Assembly (NCBI RefSeq): GCF_009827395.1
Contig: NZ_WTYX01000002.1
Location: 682,001 to 746,000, forward strand
Length of the DNA: 64,000 nucleotides
DNA from: Pontixanthobacter aquaemixtae
GTDB taxonomy: Bacteria > Pseudomonadota > Alphaproteobacteria > Sphingomonadales > Sphingomonadaceae
Direction: 5' to 3'
Position numbers and translations under genes: made by a program. Below the pieces are notes generated by a model, which saw nothing but the letters and a program-made list of their open reading frames with translations, did no database searches and was not told the DNA's origin. Below, piece after piece: positions 1-8,149 of the stretch (its first letter is position 1; the number at the start of each line of letters is the position of its first letter).

Positions 1-101
1 TCACCGTCGCTAAATTCCATGTCGCGGAATGCCGCCTCTGTCAGCGCGTAGATGGCATTTTCGTCACCTGGCTGTTCGGGGCGAATGGTGATGGCGCTCA
101 T
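1..101 (-). CDS. GNAT-family N-acetyltransferase, N-terminal fragment
   Basis: Only the first 33 codons lie in the window; the rest runs off the left edge. The visible protein starts MSAITIRPEQPGDENAIYAL and continues with an acidic, alanine-rich helix, the usual beginning of a GNAT acetyltransferase (first strand and helix before the acetyl-CoA site). Its ATG overlaps the ribA stop as ATGA (98-101), so it is probably translated from the ribA transcript. Substrate cannot be guessed because the acetyl-CoA and acceptor regions are missing. Confidence 0.7.
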   Translation of the reverse strand, partial: MSAITIRPEQPGDENAIYALTEAAFRDMEFSDG

Positions 102-1168
102 ATTAGCAGATGTCCTGAACGGTCGCGTTTGGTTGCGAGATAGCGGCGATTGTGCGGATTGTCTGGCAGTTGATGCGCGACGCGCTCTTCGATGACAATA
201 CCCGCCTTCTCCAGAGCAGACACTTTTTCCGGATTGTTGGTCATCAGGCGGATCGACTTCGCCCCGATCAGCTCGAGCATTCTGGCCGCGACCGGAAAAT
301 CGCGCGCTTCATCGGGCAGGCCGAGCCGCTGATTGGCATCGACTGTGTCAAAGCCCTGATCCTGCAATTGATAGGCGCGCAATTTGTTGACCAGCCCGAT
401 TCCGCGCCCTTCCTGCCGCATGTACAGGAGAATGCCCCATCCCCCCTTCTCGGACTCCCCGGCCATCGCGTGCAGCGCCGCATCCAATTGCGGGCCGCAA
501 TCGCATTTCAGGCTGCCGAGGATATCACCGGTCAAACATTCGGAATGGAGCCTCACCAGAGGCTGCTGCTCGCTGCTCTGCTTCCCAATAACCAGCGCGA
601 CATGTTCGCGCATGTCATCCGCGCTGCGAAAGGCGATGATCTGCGCATTGTCGCTGGCGCTGACGGGGAGCTTGGCCCGCGTCGCTATGCTGAGGCGGGC
701 GGTTTCGGACCATTCGCTCAGATCGCTTGCGGACACGCTTTCCGCTTCACCCGCTTCCGCAGGATCGACCAGAAAAGCCGGAAGAATGCCGGCGATGCGC
801 GCCAGTTCCATCGCAGCGAGTGCTTGTTCGTGCCACGCAATCGGATCGGCTTTGAACGGGCCCTTGAGAGGGCTGGAAAGATCGAGCGCGGGATCGGCAA
901 TCGGCAAAGCGGTTCGCAAATCGAATGCCTCTGCCCCGCGAATCAGGACGGGAGCGTGGGGTTCTGCTGCGTCGCGCTGATTGGCGAGCTTCAAAGTCGC
1001 CGCCCGCGCAGAAGATATGAGCATCTGGCTCGAACTGGCGTGCGCGGCGATTGCGGTTTCAACGGGCAGCAATAGCGGGCCGCCGTCCAATGCAATGGGC
1101 CAGCCATGGCGCAGCGCATCGATTGCGTGCGCGACGCGCCGCGAAGGAGAGGGCGCGGCGGTGCTCAG
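98..1168 (-). CDS. ribA: GTP cyclohydrolase II (riboflavin synthesis)
   Basis: Cytosolic enzyme that opens GTP to 2,5-diamino-6-ribosylamino-pyrimidinone phosphate, the first step of riboflavin synthesis. The C-terminal ~200 residues are canonical: zinc cysteines in HSECLTGDILGSLKCDCG, the RQEGRGIGL loop and the NNPEK segment. The first ~170 residues form the weakly conserved N-terminal extension seen in sphingomonad RibA. The start is odd. The nearest in-frame ATG (1279) would overlap xthA by about 115 nt. A CTG at 1168-1166 lies 8 nt after a GGAG and overlaps the xthA stop as CTGA, giving 356 residues that begin STAAPSPSRRVAHAIDAL after the initiator. I prefer CTG, but it needs N-terminal proof. 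Confidence 0.9.
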   Translation of the reverse strand: MSTAAPSPSRRVAHAIDALRHGWPIALDGGPLLLPVETAIAAHASSSQMLISSARAATLKLANQRDAAEPHAPVLIRGAEAFDLRTALPIADPALDLSSPLKGPFKADPIAWHEQALAAMELARIAGILPAFLVDPAEAGEAESVSASDLSEWSETARLSIATRAKLPVSASDNAQIIAFRSADDMREHVALVIGKQSSEQQPLVRLHSECLTGDILGSLKCDCGPQLDAALHAMAGESEKGGWGILLYMRQEGRGIGLVNKLRAYQLQDQGFDTVDANQRLGLPDEARDFPVAARMLELIGAKSIRLMTNNPEKVSALEKAGIVIEERVAHQLPDNPHNRRYLATKRDRSGHLLI

Positions 1169-1959
1169 AGAGCAAACTCCGTCACGATCGGAATATGATC
1201 GGAGGGTTTTTCCCAGCCCCGGCAATCTTCGTAGATGCGGTGACCAATCGCTTTCGCGGCAAGATCGGGCGATGCCCACATATGGTCGAGCCGCCGCCCG
1301 CGATCACCCACGCGGTAGTCCTTGGAACGGTAACTCCACCAGCTATAGTACCGGTCGGGATCCTTGATGAATTCGCGGCCCAGATCGACCCAGCCATGCG
1401 CATCCTTGAAGCGCTGCAATGTCTCGACTTCGATCGGCGTATGGCTGACCACTTTGAGCAGTTGCTTGTGGCTCCACACATCGCTTTCCAGCGGGGCGAT
1501 ATTGAAATCGCCGACGATCAGGGAGGGCCGGTCGATCTTGCCTGCCCAATCGGTCATCCGCCCCAAAAAGTCGAGTTTCTGGCCGAATTTGTCATTCACT
1601 TCACGATCGGGGACATCGCCGCCTGCGGGGACATAGACATTCTCGATCACCATATCCTGACCGGGGCCGGTCAGTTCGACACCCACATGCCGCGCTTCGC
1701 CATTGTCCTGCCAGTCATGGCGGCTGAACTCTTTCATCGGGATCCGGCTGACCGTGGCGACCCCGTGATAGCCCTTTTGCCCGTGCACCGCGTGGTGGGT
1801 GTAACCAAGCGCGTTGAACGCTTCGAAGGGGAACGTTTCCTCAACCGTTTTGATTTCCTGAAGGCACAGTATGTCGGGCGCTTGCTCCTGTAGAAACTGC
1901 GCCACGATGGGCATGCGAAGGCGGACGGAGTTGATATTCCAGGATGCTACAGAGACCAT
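1165..1959 (-). CDS. xthA: exodeoxyribonuclease III
   Basis: Mg-dependent AP endonuclease and 3'-5' exonuclease of base excision repair, 264 residues and full length for the family. It opens with MVSVASWNINSVRLR, then LCLQEIKT (metal-binding Glu), the GDFNIAP motif, and the C-terminal DHIPIV with the catalytic His. The ATG at 1959 is chosen over 1995 because the family begins directly with the SWNINS strand. Its stop overlaps the proposed ribA start. Confidence 0.95.
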   Translation of the reverse strand: MVSVASWNINSVRLRMPIVAQFLQEQAPDILCLQEIKTVEETFPFEAFNALGYTHHAVHGQKGYHGVATVSRIPMKEFSRHDWQDNGEARHVGVELTGPGQDMVIENVYVPAGGDVPDREVNDKFGQKLDFLGRMTDWAGKIDRPSLIVGDFNIAPLESDVWSHKQLLKVVSHTPIEVETLQRFKDAHGWVDLGREFIKDPDRYYSWWSYRSKDYRVGDRGRRLDHMWASPDLAAKAIGHRIYEDCRGWEKPSDHIPIVTEFAL

Positions 1960-2297
1960 GGGGCCGCGATAAGGTGGCGAGGCCGCGCTGTCCATTCTCA
2001 GTTGTGCGAGTTGTGGTTGGCTGCCGGATCGCGAGGCGGCTTTTTTGTTTTTGCCCTCAAACGCCGGGCGCCTGCATCCGCAGGCTTGGCTCCTCGCATA
2101 AGCTCGGGCGGCCGGTCGGCCTTACGGTTCACTGGTCGTGAACCGAGCATTCCGAGCAATCAGTATCGCGCCCGCACTTGGTCGCGGCAGCCATAGGGCC
2201 GCGCGGCCCGCCCGCAGCGCAGCGACCGTCAGGGAGCGAAAGCGAGGAAGCAAGCGAGGCGGATACCTCGCGCCCGCAGGGACAAAACAAAAAACAC
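1960..2297. other. intergenic region with T-tract inverted repeats
   Basis: No credible gene is visible here. A T-rich tract at 2041-2058 is roughly mirrored by an A-rich tract at 2278-2303 (11 bases exact, the rest imperfect). The interior is GC-rich, with short repeated AGCGAGG/AGCGAAAG blocks near 2235-2260. It may be a small non-coding repeat module or overlapping terminators facing each other. Confidence 0.4.
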
Positions 2298-2318
2298 AAA
2301 AAACCCCCGCGCCGGGGG
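2286..2318 (-). terminator. Rho-independent terminator
   Basis: A C5/G5 hairpin (2318-2304, read CCCCCGGCGCGGGGG) is followed on the minus strand by six Ts, GTG and another T-rich run. It would end the candidate small RNA and any lolA readthrough. Confidence 0.8.
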
Positions 2319-2422
2319 CATTGGCACGAGGGTTTCCTTGTTAGCGTTCGTCACGCTGTCTGCAGCGGGGTTGTACCGAAGACTGGGATAACAGGGGGAA
2401 ACCCGTCTTCAACCGCGTTGCA
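2298..2422 (-). ncRNA. candidate small RNA of about 125 nt
   Basis: The stretch between lolA and xthA carries a complete minus-strand RNA gene layout: -35 TTGGGT (2457-2452), 17-nt spacer, -10 TATTCT (2434-2429), predicted start near 2422, a long hairpin at 2421-2362 closed by GCAACGCGGTTG/CAACCCCGCTGC (two mismatches), a small AGCGT/ACGCT hairpin (2357-2343), and a Rho-independent terminator. The loop of the first hairpin contains UUUCCCCCUGUU. I do not recognise the family; it lacks the SRP core and any clear 6S layout. It could instead be a lolA 3' UTR product. Confidence 0.5.
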
Positions 2423-2428
2423 CAATGA

Positions 2429-2457
2429 AGAATATGCCTGTCTGCCTTTCTACCCAA
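2429..2457 (-). promoter_or_regulatory. predicted sigma-70-type promoter of the small RNA
   Basis: TTGGGT and TATTCT hexamers separated by 17 nt, placed so that transcription would start at the foot of the hairpin at 2421. Confidence 0.4.
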
Positions 2458-2511
2458 TGAACAAATGCGTGCAGCCCGTCTTATTCGCAGGGCGATACAA
2501 CGGCGATCTGT

Positions 2512-3174
2512 TTACCGGGGGCGGCGGGATGAGCGGCGCGGGTCCTTATAGGTAAATTCCTTGTCGGACACCGACATTCCATAACGGTGATTCGACAGAC
2601 GAACCGTTGTCCGGTGGTTCTGCGAATCGAGCGCAACCCAGCTCGAAAGCTGCAATCCGCCGGGCGCGGAGCCTTTGCGGATGAAAATCAGATTCATCAC
2701 GCCAAATTCGGGCCGGCCGGGGTCGCGCACTTCGACGCTGACCACATTGGGATTGGTGGTCTGGATCAGCTTTCCGTATTTCGCCACATCGCGGCTCGGA
2801 TCAAGCAGCGCACCGAGCGGAGAATTGCGAATCGGCCAGCGCTGGACCTGATTCACTTCATAATCGATCAGTGTCAGCGATTTGCCGTTGGAAACGAGCA
2901 GCAGCGGCACCCCGTCCTGATACTGGAAACGGATCTTGCCGGGGCGTTTTAGCGTCAGCTTGCCCGAAACCGTCTGACCTTGGCGATCGGTCTGGGTGAA
3001 ACTCGCCTGCATGGTCGAAATTCCGCGCAAAGCGGTAACCGCTTTGTCGAGATCGCCTGGCGCGGCTTCAACCGGCGCTGCGGGCGCCAGAACCGCCGTG
3101 GGAAGGGCAAACGCCAACGCACCGACAATCGCGGTGCGGACAGGCTTACGAAATAGAGATGTCATTGTGCTCAT
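2512..3174 (-). CDS. outer-membrane lipoprotein carrier LolA family protein
   Basis: Periplasmic lipoprotein chaperone family, 220 residues. A signal peptide (hydrophobic FRKPVRTAIVGALAFALP, cleavage near VEAAPG) precedes the LolA beta-fold: STMQASFTQTD, GKLTLKRPGKIRFQYQ, LLLVSNGKSLTLIDYEVNQV and a WVALDSQNHRTTVRL hairpin. This is the short alphaproteobacterial type. Start MSTMTSLF at 3174 is chosen; MTSLF at 3165 is also possible. The C-terminus ends in a basic RRSSRRPR tail. Confidence 0.85.
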   Translation of the reverse strand: MSTMTSLFRKPVRTAIVGALAFALPTAVLAPAAPVEAAPGDLDKAVTALRGISTMQASFTQTDRQGQTVSGKLTLKRPGKIRFQYQDGVPLLLVSNGKSLTLIDYEVNQVQRWPIRNSPLGALLDPSRDVAKYGKLIQTTNPNVVSVEVRDPGRPEFGVMNLIFIRKGSAPGGLQLSSWVALDSQNHRTTVRLSNHRYGMSVSDKEFTYKDPRRSSRRPR

Positions 3175-3253
3175 GCTCTGCTTTTTAGCGCCAGAGCGTT
3201 GAACAGTCACTGAACTAATGCACTTTGTGCGGTTCAGCTTTCCGGCAAGAAGC

Positions 3254-3421
3254 TTACTTGATTTTCGCTTCTTTGAACTCGACATGCTTGCGCACGACGG
3301 GGTCATATTTGCGGAAAGTCATCTTCTCGGTGATGTTCCGGGGATTCTTCTTCGTAGTGTAGTAGAATCCGGTGTCTGCGGTCGAGACGAGCTTGATCTT
3401 GACGGTTGCTGGCTTCGCCAT
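3254..3421 (-). CDS. rpmG: 50S ribosomal protein L33
   Basis: A 55-residue ribosomal protein, too short for many gene callers. It reads [18 protein letters not shown], then [11 protein letters not shown] and ends [10 protein letters not shown], matching the L33 family over its whole length. It is the cysteine-free (zinc-independent) form. It sits alone between arfB and lolA. The leader upstream holds a GC-rich hairpin and a 15-bp tandem repeat. Confidence 0.95.
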   Translation of the reverse strand: MAKPATVKIKLVSTADTGFYYTTKKNPRNITEKMTFRKYDPVVRKHVEFKEAKIK

Positions 3422-3466
3422 GACAGTTTCCTAAAAAATCGAATGAGGCCGGAGCGAATCAGGCCG

Positions 3467-3496
3467 GAAAAACAACGGGCGACGAAGCCGCCGCCC
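3467..3496 (-). terminator. hairpin between arfB and rpmG
   Basis: On the minus strand GGGCGGCG, a GCTT loop, and CGTCGCCC are followed by GTTGTTTTT. It probably terminates arfB transcripts, but a TTGACT box at 3537-3532 lies upstream, so it may also sit in an rpmG leader. Confidence 0.6.
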
Positions 3497-3543
3497 TTCA
3501 AGCCGCGCCCAATGGGAGATGTGCGGGCGAAAGTCAAGCATTC

Positions 3544-3969
3544 TCACCAGTCGCGGCGGTTCACCTTGCCGCGATTGGCCTTGATCGCGCCGCGGTTCTT
3601 TTTCGCTTTGATACGTTTTTCTTTGCCGACCCTGTTCACCCGGCTTTTCTTGCGTGTCTTGGGCTGGCGCTGCGCCTCTTCGAGCATCGCCGCCAGGCGA
3701 TTGCGCGCGTCTTCGCGATTCTGCTCTTGCGTGCGATAAGTGCGCGCGGTCAGCACAATTTCGCCTTTGGCGGTCATTTTGCTGCCCGCAAGCGCTTTCA
3801 GCCGGTTAAAAACCGGCGGGCTCAAGCGCAGAGCAAAGACATCAAGCCGCAATTGAACGGCGGTTGCGACCTTGTTGACGTTCTGCCCGCCGGGGCCCGA
3901 GCTGGCGATGAAGCTTTCCTGTGCGCGGGTCAGAGCGCGGTCCACCAGCGACGAGTTTGTGTCATCCAT
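3544..3969 (-). CDS. arfB: ribosome rescue peptidyl-tRNA hydrolase ArfB
   Basis: Codon-independent release factor homologue that frees stalled ribosomes; 141 residues. The catalytic GGQ lies in SSGPGGQNVNKVATAVQL, and the C-terminal ~40 residues form a Lys/Arg-rich tail (KKSRVNRVGKEKRIKAKKNR) of the type that enters the empty mRNA channel. Start ATG 3969 overlaps the stop of the upstream pseudouridine synthase gene by 8 nt, indicating co-translation. Earlier in-frame starts lie inside that gene and are rejected. Confidence 0.93.
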   Translation of the reverse strand: MDDTNSSLVDRALTRAQESFIASSGPGGQNVNKVATAVQLRLDVFALRLSPPVFNRLKALAGSKMTAKGEIVLTARTYRTQEQNREDARNRLAAMLEEAQRQPKTRKKSRVNRVGKEKRIKAKKNRGAIKANRGKVNRRDW

Positions 3970-4648
3970 CGCCGAAGCCGAGAGCCGTAAAATCATCCGG
4001 CATCGGCGCGGTAGCGGAAATCTGCGGCTTGTTTTCGCGTTGGATGGTGATGGCAGAGGCGTGCAGCATTGTCCGCTTTGCGCCTTTCGATTGGCCATGC
4101 ACCGGCCCGTAAACCGGATCACCGATCAGTGGGAGGCCCAGCCCGGTCTCTGCATGGACCCGGATCTGGTGCGTACGGCCCGTTTCGGGGCGAAATTCAA
4201 CCAGCGTGTTTTCGCCGACAGTCTGCAGGACTTTCCAATGGGTGACAGAAGGTTTGCCATCGGGATCGTGCACCATCCGCCAGCCTTTTTCTGCACTGCT
4301 GATCTTGCCCAGAGGGAGATCAATCGTGCCTTCGCGCTGCGCCGGAAGCCCGCCAATAATCCCGAGATAGACTTTCCCGACCAAACGATCCTGAAAGGCC
4401 TGCGCAAAGCGTTTCACCGCCTTGGGATTGCGCGCAAGCAGCAAGCAACCTGATGTGTCGGTATCAAGCCGGTGGACCGCGATCGGGCGGCGTTTGAAAC
4501 CCAGTTTCAGCCCTTCGAAATAGTCTTCCAGACAGGTGCCGCCATTGCGCGGTGGATCGACCGGTAATCCGGCGGGCTTGTCTATCACCAGCGCTTCACC
4601 GTCTTCATAGACAATCGGGATGCGTGCGATGATCGGGGCGGTGTTCAT
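3962..4648 (-). CDS. RluA-family RNA pseudouridine synthase
   Basis: Isomerises specific uridines in rRNA or tRNA; 228 residues. The catalytic Asp is in AVHRLDTDTSGCLLLA, followed by KVYLGIIGG and the RTHQIRVHAETGLGLPLIGD signature. There is no S4 domain, so it resembles the short RluA/TruC-like members rather than RluC/D. It overlaps pabB-pabC upstream (ATGA, 4645-4648) and arfB downstream. The target nucleotide cannot be assigned. Confidence 0.92.
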   Translation of the reverse strand: MNTAPIIARIPIVYEDGEALVIDKPAGLPVDPPRNGGTCLEDYFEGLKLGFKRRPIAVHRLDTDTSGCLLLARNPKAVKRFAQAFQDRLVGKVYLGIIGGLPAQREGTIDLPLGKISSAEKGWRMVHDPDGKPSVTHWKVLQTVGENTLVEFRPETGRTHQIRVHAETGLGLPLIGDPVYGPVHGQSKGAKRTMLHASAITIQRENKPQISATAPMPDDFTALGFGDG

Positions 4649-6456
4649 AGTTTCAGCTTTCCGGGGAATAGGCCGCGCACGGCGTTTCCAAGCAGGAAGC
4701 CCTGGGCCAAATCGTCGAGTGTCAGTTCGGCTTCTTCGGCCTTGCCCGCCTCGATCAGCGACCTGCGCAATATCCCGGGCAACAAGCCCAGCGACGCCGC
4801 CGGGGTCAGCAGCCTGTCACCGCGCTCGACAAAAATATTGGTCCAGCTGCCTTCGGTCAGCAGCCCGTCATCGCGCACCAACAGGGCTTCGGACGCGTCC
4901 TCTGCCTCTGCGACAGTGCGTGCTGCCTCGTAAAAACCGCGATCGGTGGTCTTGTGCCGCAAACGCCAATCGCTGGGATCGACCGGGATAGGCAAGGCGA
5001 TACATTGCGCTGTGCCGGTCGGTTTCGGCGGAAGGTCCGATGTCACCAGCGATATTGCACCGCTGCGTGCCGCCAGCAGCCGCACTTTTGCCGGCCTTTC
5101 CAACTCAAAGCACAATGCATGAATCTGGTTGCGCGCCGCGTGCCTGTCGAAGGAAAAGCCAAGTTCGGCGGCGCTTGCCTTGATCCGTTCAAGATGCAGT
5201 TCGAGCAATTCGATCCCTGTTTCAGGATCGAAGCGCATCGTCTCGATAAGATCGAATTGCGCCGCCACATGATTGGGGGAGGATTGCCGCGCAAAGCCGC
5301 CTTTGATGATGCTTTCGCGCCATTCCTGCATAGCATCGCTATCAGCGACAATTGCCGATCCCACGCCAAGGATGGCATCGCCCTGCGCATTCTCGACAGG
5401 GCTGAGGCGCAATGTGCGGATCGCAACGTTGAACGCCGCATCGCCGTTGGCATCTATCCGCCCAATCGCCCCGCAATAGGGCCCGCGCGCATCGCGTTCG
5501 ACTTCACCAATCAATTCCATCGCCCTGATCTTGGGCGCGCCGGTGATCGAACCGCAGGGGAAGATCGCGCGGATCAGATCGTCGGCGCCTTTGCCCTCTT
5601 GCAAAATTGCGCGGACAGTGGAGACCATCTGGTGAACGGTCGGGTAGCTCTCAACCGCAAACGGGGCATCGACTTGCACGGTCCCCGCTTTGGCAACGCG
5701 CGACAGATCATTGCGCATCAAATCGACGATCATCAGGTTTTCGGCCTTGTCCTTGACCGAAGCGGCAAGTTCATCCGCGAAAGCCTGATCCTCGGCTTCG
5801 GTCTGGCCGCGCGGGCGAGTGCCTTTCATCGGCTTCACTTTGGCGTCGCCGTCTTTCAGGCTGACAAACAGTTCCGGCGACAGGCTGAGCAGCCAGTGCG
5901 ATCCATCGAACAGGATCCCGCCATACCCGGCCTTTGCCGCTGGCCGCAGCGCCCGGTAGAGCGCGATGGGATCGCCGCGATACGAGCCTGCGAGCGGGAA
6001 TGTCAGATTTGCCTGATAAATATCACCGGCCCGGATCGCTTCCTGCATGGTCTCGAAATTGGCGACATATCCGCCGGGCGAAATTTGCGGCTCCAGCGGA
6101 CCGATCGATGCGTCACCAGCGCCGTTTTCGCCAAGCCAATCTTCAACCTTGTCTGCCGCGATGGTGCGTTCACGATCAAACAGGCCGAGCCACACCAACG
6201 GCCCGTTCGCGCCCGACCTGGCATTCGCAAGCGCGCGCAGTTTTGGCTCGAGAGCCAGCCCCGCTTCATAGGCGACATATCCGGCCAGCGTCCCGCCGGT
6301 TTCGCGCCGTGCACGATCAGCGCGGCCCAGAGTTTCCGCCACATCTTCTGCGCGCCGGGCGATGAATATCTCTACGGGCGCTTCGAACAGATGGGCAGGC
6401 GCAGCCCCGCTTTCGCGCGCATCATCTAGCAATATAAAGGGTTGCCGGTCGGACAT
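4645..6456 (-). CDS. aminodeoxychorismate synthase I / lyase fusion (PabB-PabC)
   Basis: Bifunctional folate enzyme, 603 residues. Residues ~1-370 are the chorismate-binding PabB domain ([10 protein letters not shown], with the PabB-type lysine, then [18 protein letters not shown] and [10 protein letters not shown]). Residues ~390-603 are a class IV aminotransferase-type lyase (LLETM-like entry, [27 protein letters not shown]). It makes 4-amino-4-deoxychorismate using ammonia from a separate glutaminase, then releases p-aminobenzoate. Start [12 protein letters not shown] at 6456 is chosen. It is the first gene of a three-gene overlapping operon. Confidence 0.93.
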   Translation of the reverse strand: MSDRQPFILLDDARESGAAPAHLFEAPVEIFIARRAEDVAETLGRADRARRETGGTLAGYVAYEAGLALEPKLRALANARSGANGPLVWLGLFDRERTIAADKVEDWLGENGAGDASIGPLEPQISPGGYVANFETMQEAIRAGDIYQANLTFPLAGSYRGDPIALYRALRPAAKAGYGGILFDGSHWLLSLSPELFVSLKDGDAKVKPMKGTRPRGQTEAEDQAFADELAASVKDKAENLMIVDLMRNDLSRVAKAGTVQVDAPFAVESYPTVHQMVSTVRAILQEGKGADDLIRAIFPCGSITGAPKIRAMELIGEVERDARGPYCGAIGRIDANGDAAFNVAIRTLRLSPVENAQGDAILGVGSAIVADSDAMQEWRESIIKGGFARQSSPNHVAAQFDLIETMRFDPETGIELLELHLERIKASAAELGFSFDRHAARNQIHALCFELERPAKVRLLAARSGAISLVTSDLPPKPTGTAQCIALPIPVDPSDWRLRHKTTDRGFYEAARTVAEAEDASEALLVRDDGLLTEGSWTNIFVERGDRLLTPAASLGLLPGILRRSLIEAGKAEEAELTLDDLAQGFLLGNAVRGLFPGKLKL

Positions 6457-6574
6457 CAGTTCTGCCTTAGCTTCTCTGACGCGCGAGTCGAGATGCTTGA
6501 CGGCACACTTGACCATCGGGGCAGGGCTGCGCCACAGCGAATGTCAAAGAATTTCGAGCTGGAGACCGAGCATC

Positions 6575-8149
6575 ATGGGTACGATTTTTCTGGGACTGGG
6601 CGCAAATGGAGAGCAGCAGACGCTCGATCTGGGCCGGGCGAACCGGCACGGGCTGATCGCTGGCGCAACCGGTACGGGTAAGACGGTGACGCTTCAGGGC
6701 ATGGCAGAAAGCTTCTCTGCTCAGGGTGTTCCGGTGTTCGTCGCCGATGTGAAAGGCGATCTGTCGGGTATTTCGATGGCGGGTTCGCCCAATTTCAAAC
6801 ATGCCGACAAATTGGAAGGCCGGGCCAAAGAGCTGGGCATGGATGACTATGCCTATTCGGACAATCCGGCGGTCTTCTGGGATCTCTATGGCGAACAGGG
6901 CCATCCGGTCCGCACAACGATTTCGGAAATGGGGCCGCTGCTGCTTGCGCGCCTGCTGGATCTCAACGAAACGCAGGAGGGCGTTCTCCAGATCATTTTC
7001 CGCTATGCCGACGACAATGGTCTGCTGCTGCTGAACTTTGAAGATTTGCAGTCGATGCTGATGTATGCATCGCAGAACGCCAGCGAATTGTCCGGCCTCT
7101 ACGGCAATGTCAGCAAGCAAAGCGTCGGGGCGATCCAGCGCCAATTGCTGAGCTTTGAAAGCCAGGGCGCGGACAAGTTTTTTGGCGAGCCGGCTTTGGA
7201 AATCGATGATTTTATCAAGACCGACGAGCAAGGCCGCGGCTATATCAATGTGCTAGCCGCCGACAAGCTGATGCGCAGCCCCAAGCTTTATGCGACCTTC
7301 CTGCTGTGGCTGCTCGCCGAATTGTTCGAAACGCTGCCCGAAGTGGGCGATCCGGAAAAACCCAAGCTCGTTTTCTTCTTCGATGAAGCGCATCTTCTGT
7401 TCGATGATGCGCCCAAAGCGCTGGAGGAGAAGATCGAGCAAGTCGTCCGCCTGATTCGTTCAAAAGGCGTTGGCGTTTTCTTCGTAACCCAAAATCCGAT
7501 CGACATTCCGGCCGAAGTCGCCGGCCAGTTGGGCAACCGTGTCCAGCATGCGCTGCGGGCTTTCACGCCCAAAGACAAGAAGGCAATTCGCGCGGCGGCT
7601 GACACTTTCCGGATCAATCCCGATCTGGATGTCGAACAAGCGATTACCGAACTTAAAGTCGGTGAAGCGCTGGTTTCGACTCTGCTCGATGATGGTGCGC
7701 CTTCGATTGTCCAGCGCACATTGATCAAACCGCCGCGCTCGCGCCTTGGTCCGGTCAGCGCGAAGGAACGTGCAATTATCAACTCGATCAGCCCGGCCGA
7801 AGGCAAATATGACGAGGAAGTTGACCGCGAGAGCGCCGAAGAAGTTCTGCTCGCCAAAGCAACAGATGCGGTCGAGACGGCCAAAGAAGTAGAGGCGAAT
7901 GGCAAGGAAGAAGTCGCCAAGCAGCCGCGCAAATCCACCAGCATCTGGGAGAAGGCGCTTGGTCGCGGGACCAAGGTCGCCATTGGATCGGCTGCGGGTA
8001 TGGCTGCTGCCAAAGTGTTGGGTCAGAAATCCCGCGCCAATCCGATGCGTTCGGGCGTGACTTCGGCTGCAGGATCGATTGCCACCGATCTGGCTGGCCC
8101 GGTTGCGGGCCGTTTTGTCCGCAATCTGATTGGCGGCTTAATGCGCTGA
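6575..8149 (+). CDS. HerA-like ATPase (DUF853 family)
   Basis: Hexameric P-loop ATPase of the HerA/FtsK superfamily, 524 residues. Walker A is GATGTGKT at residues 30-37; Walker B is [12 protein letters not shown]; a further [21 protein letters not shown] segment is typical of DUF853 proteins. The C-terminal ~100 residues are charged, then glycine/alanine-rich ([13 protein letters not shown]). Start ATG 6575 has GGAG 10 nt upstream. The cellular role is not known for this family; nothing nearby (no NurA) suggests end resection. Its 3' end overlaps the convergent histidine kinase gene by 12 nt. Confidence 0.88.
   Translation: MGTIFLGLGANGEQQTLDLGRANRHGLIAGATGTGKTVTLQGMAESFSAQGVPVFVADVKGDLSGISMAGSPNFKHADKLEGRAKELGMDDYAYSDNPAVFWDLYGEQGHPVRTTISEMGPLLLARLLDLNETQEGVLQIIFRYADDNGLLLLNFEDLQSMLMYASQNASELSGLYGNVSKQSVGAIQRQLLSFESQGADKFFGEPALEIDDFIKTDEQGRGYINVLAADKLMRSPKLYATFLLWLLAELFETLPEVGDPEKPKLVFFFDEAHLLFDDAPKALEEKIEQVVRLIRSKGVGVFFVTQNPIDIPAEVAGQLGNRVQHALRAFTPKDKKAIRAAADTFRINPDLDVEQAITELKVGEALVSTLLDDGAPSIVQRTLIKPPRSRLGPVSAKERAIINSISPAEGKYDEEVDRESAEEVLLAKATDAVETAKEVEANGKEEVAKQPRKSTSIWEKALGRGTKVAIGSAAGMAAAKVLGQKSRANPMRSGVTSAAGSIATDLAGPVAGRFVRNLIGGLMR

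Noticed and set aside
2178-2555. 125-codon plus-strand frame across the small RNA region
   Set aside because: Repetitive composition, no ribosome-binding site, and it crosses the terminator; non-coding interpretation is better.
4954-6429. 491-codon plus-strand open frame
   Set aside because: Antisense to pabB-pabC, no recognisable domain or start signal.
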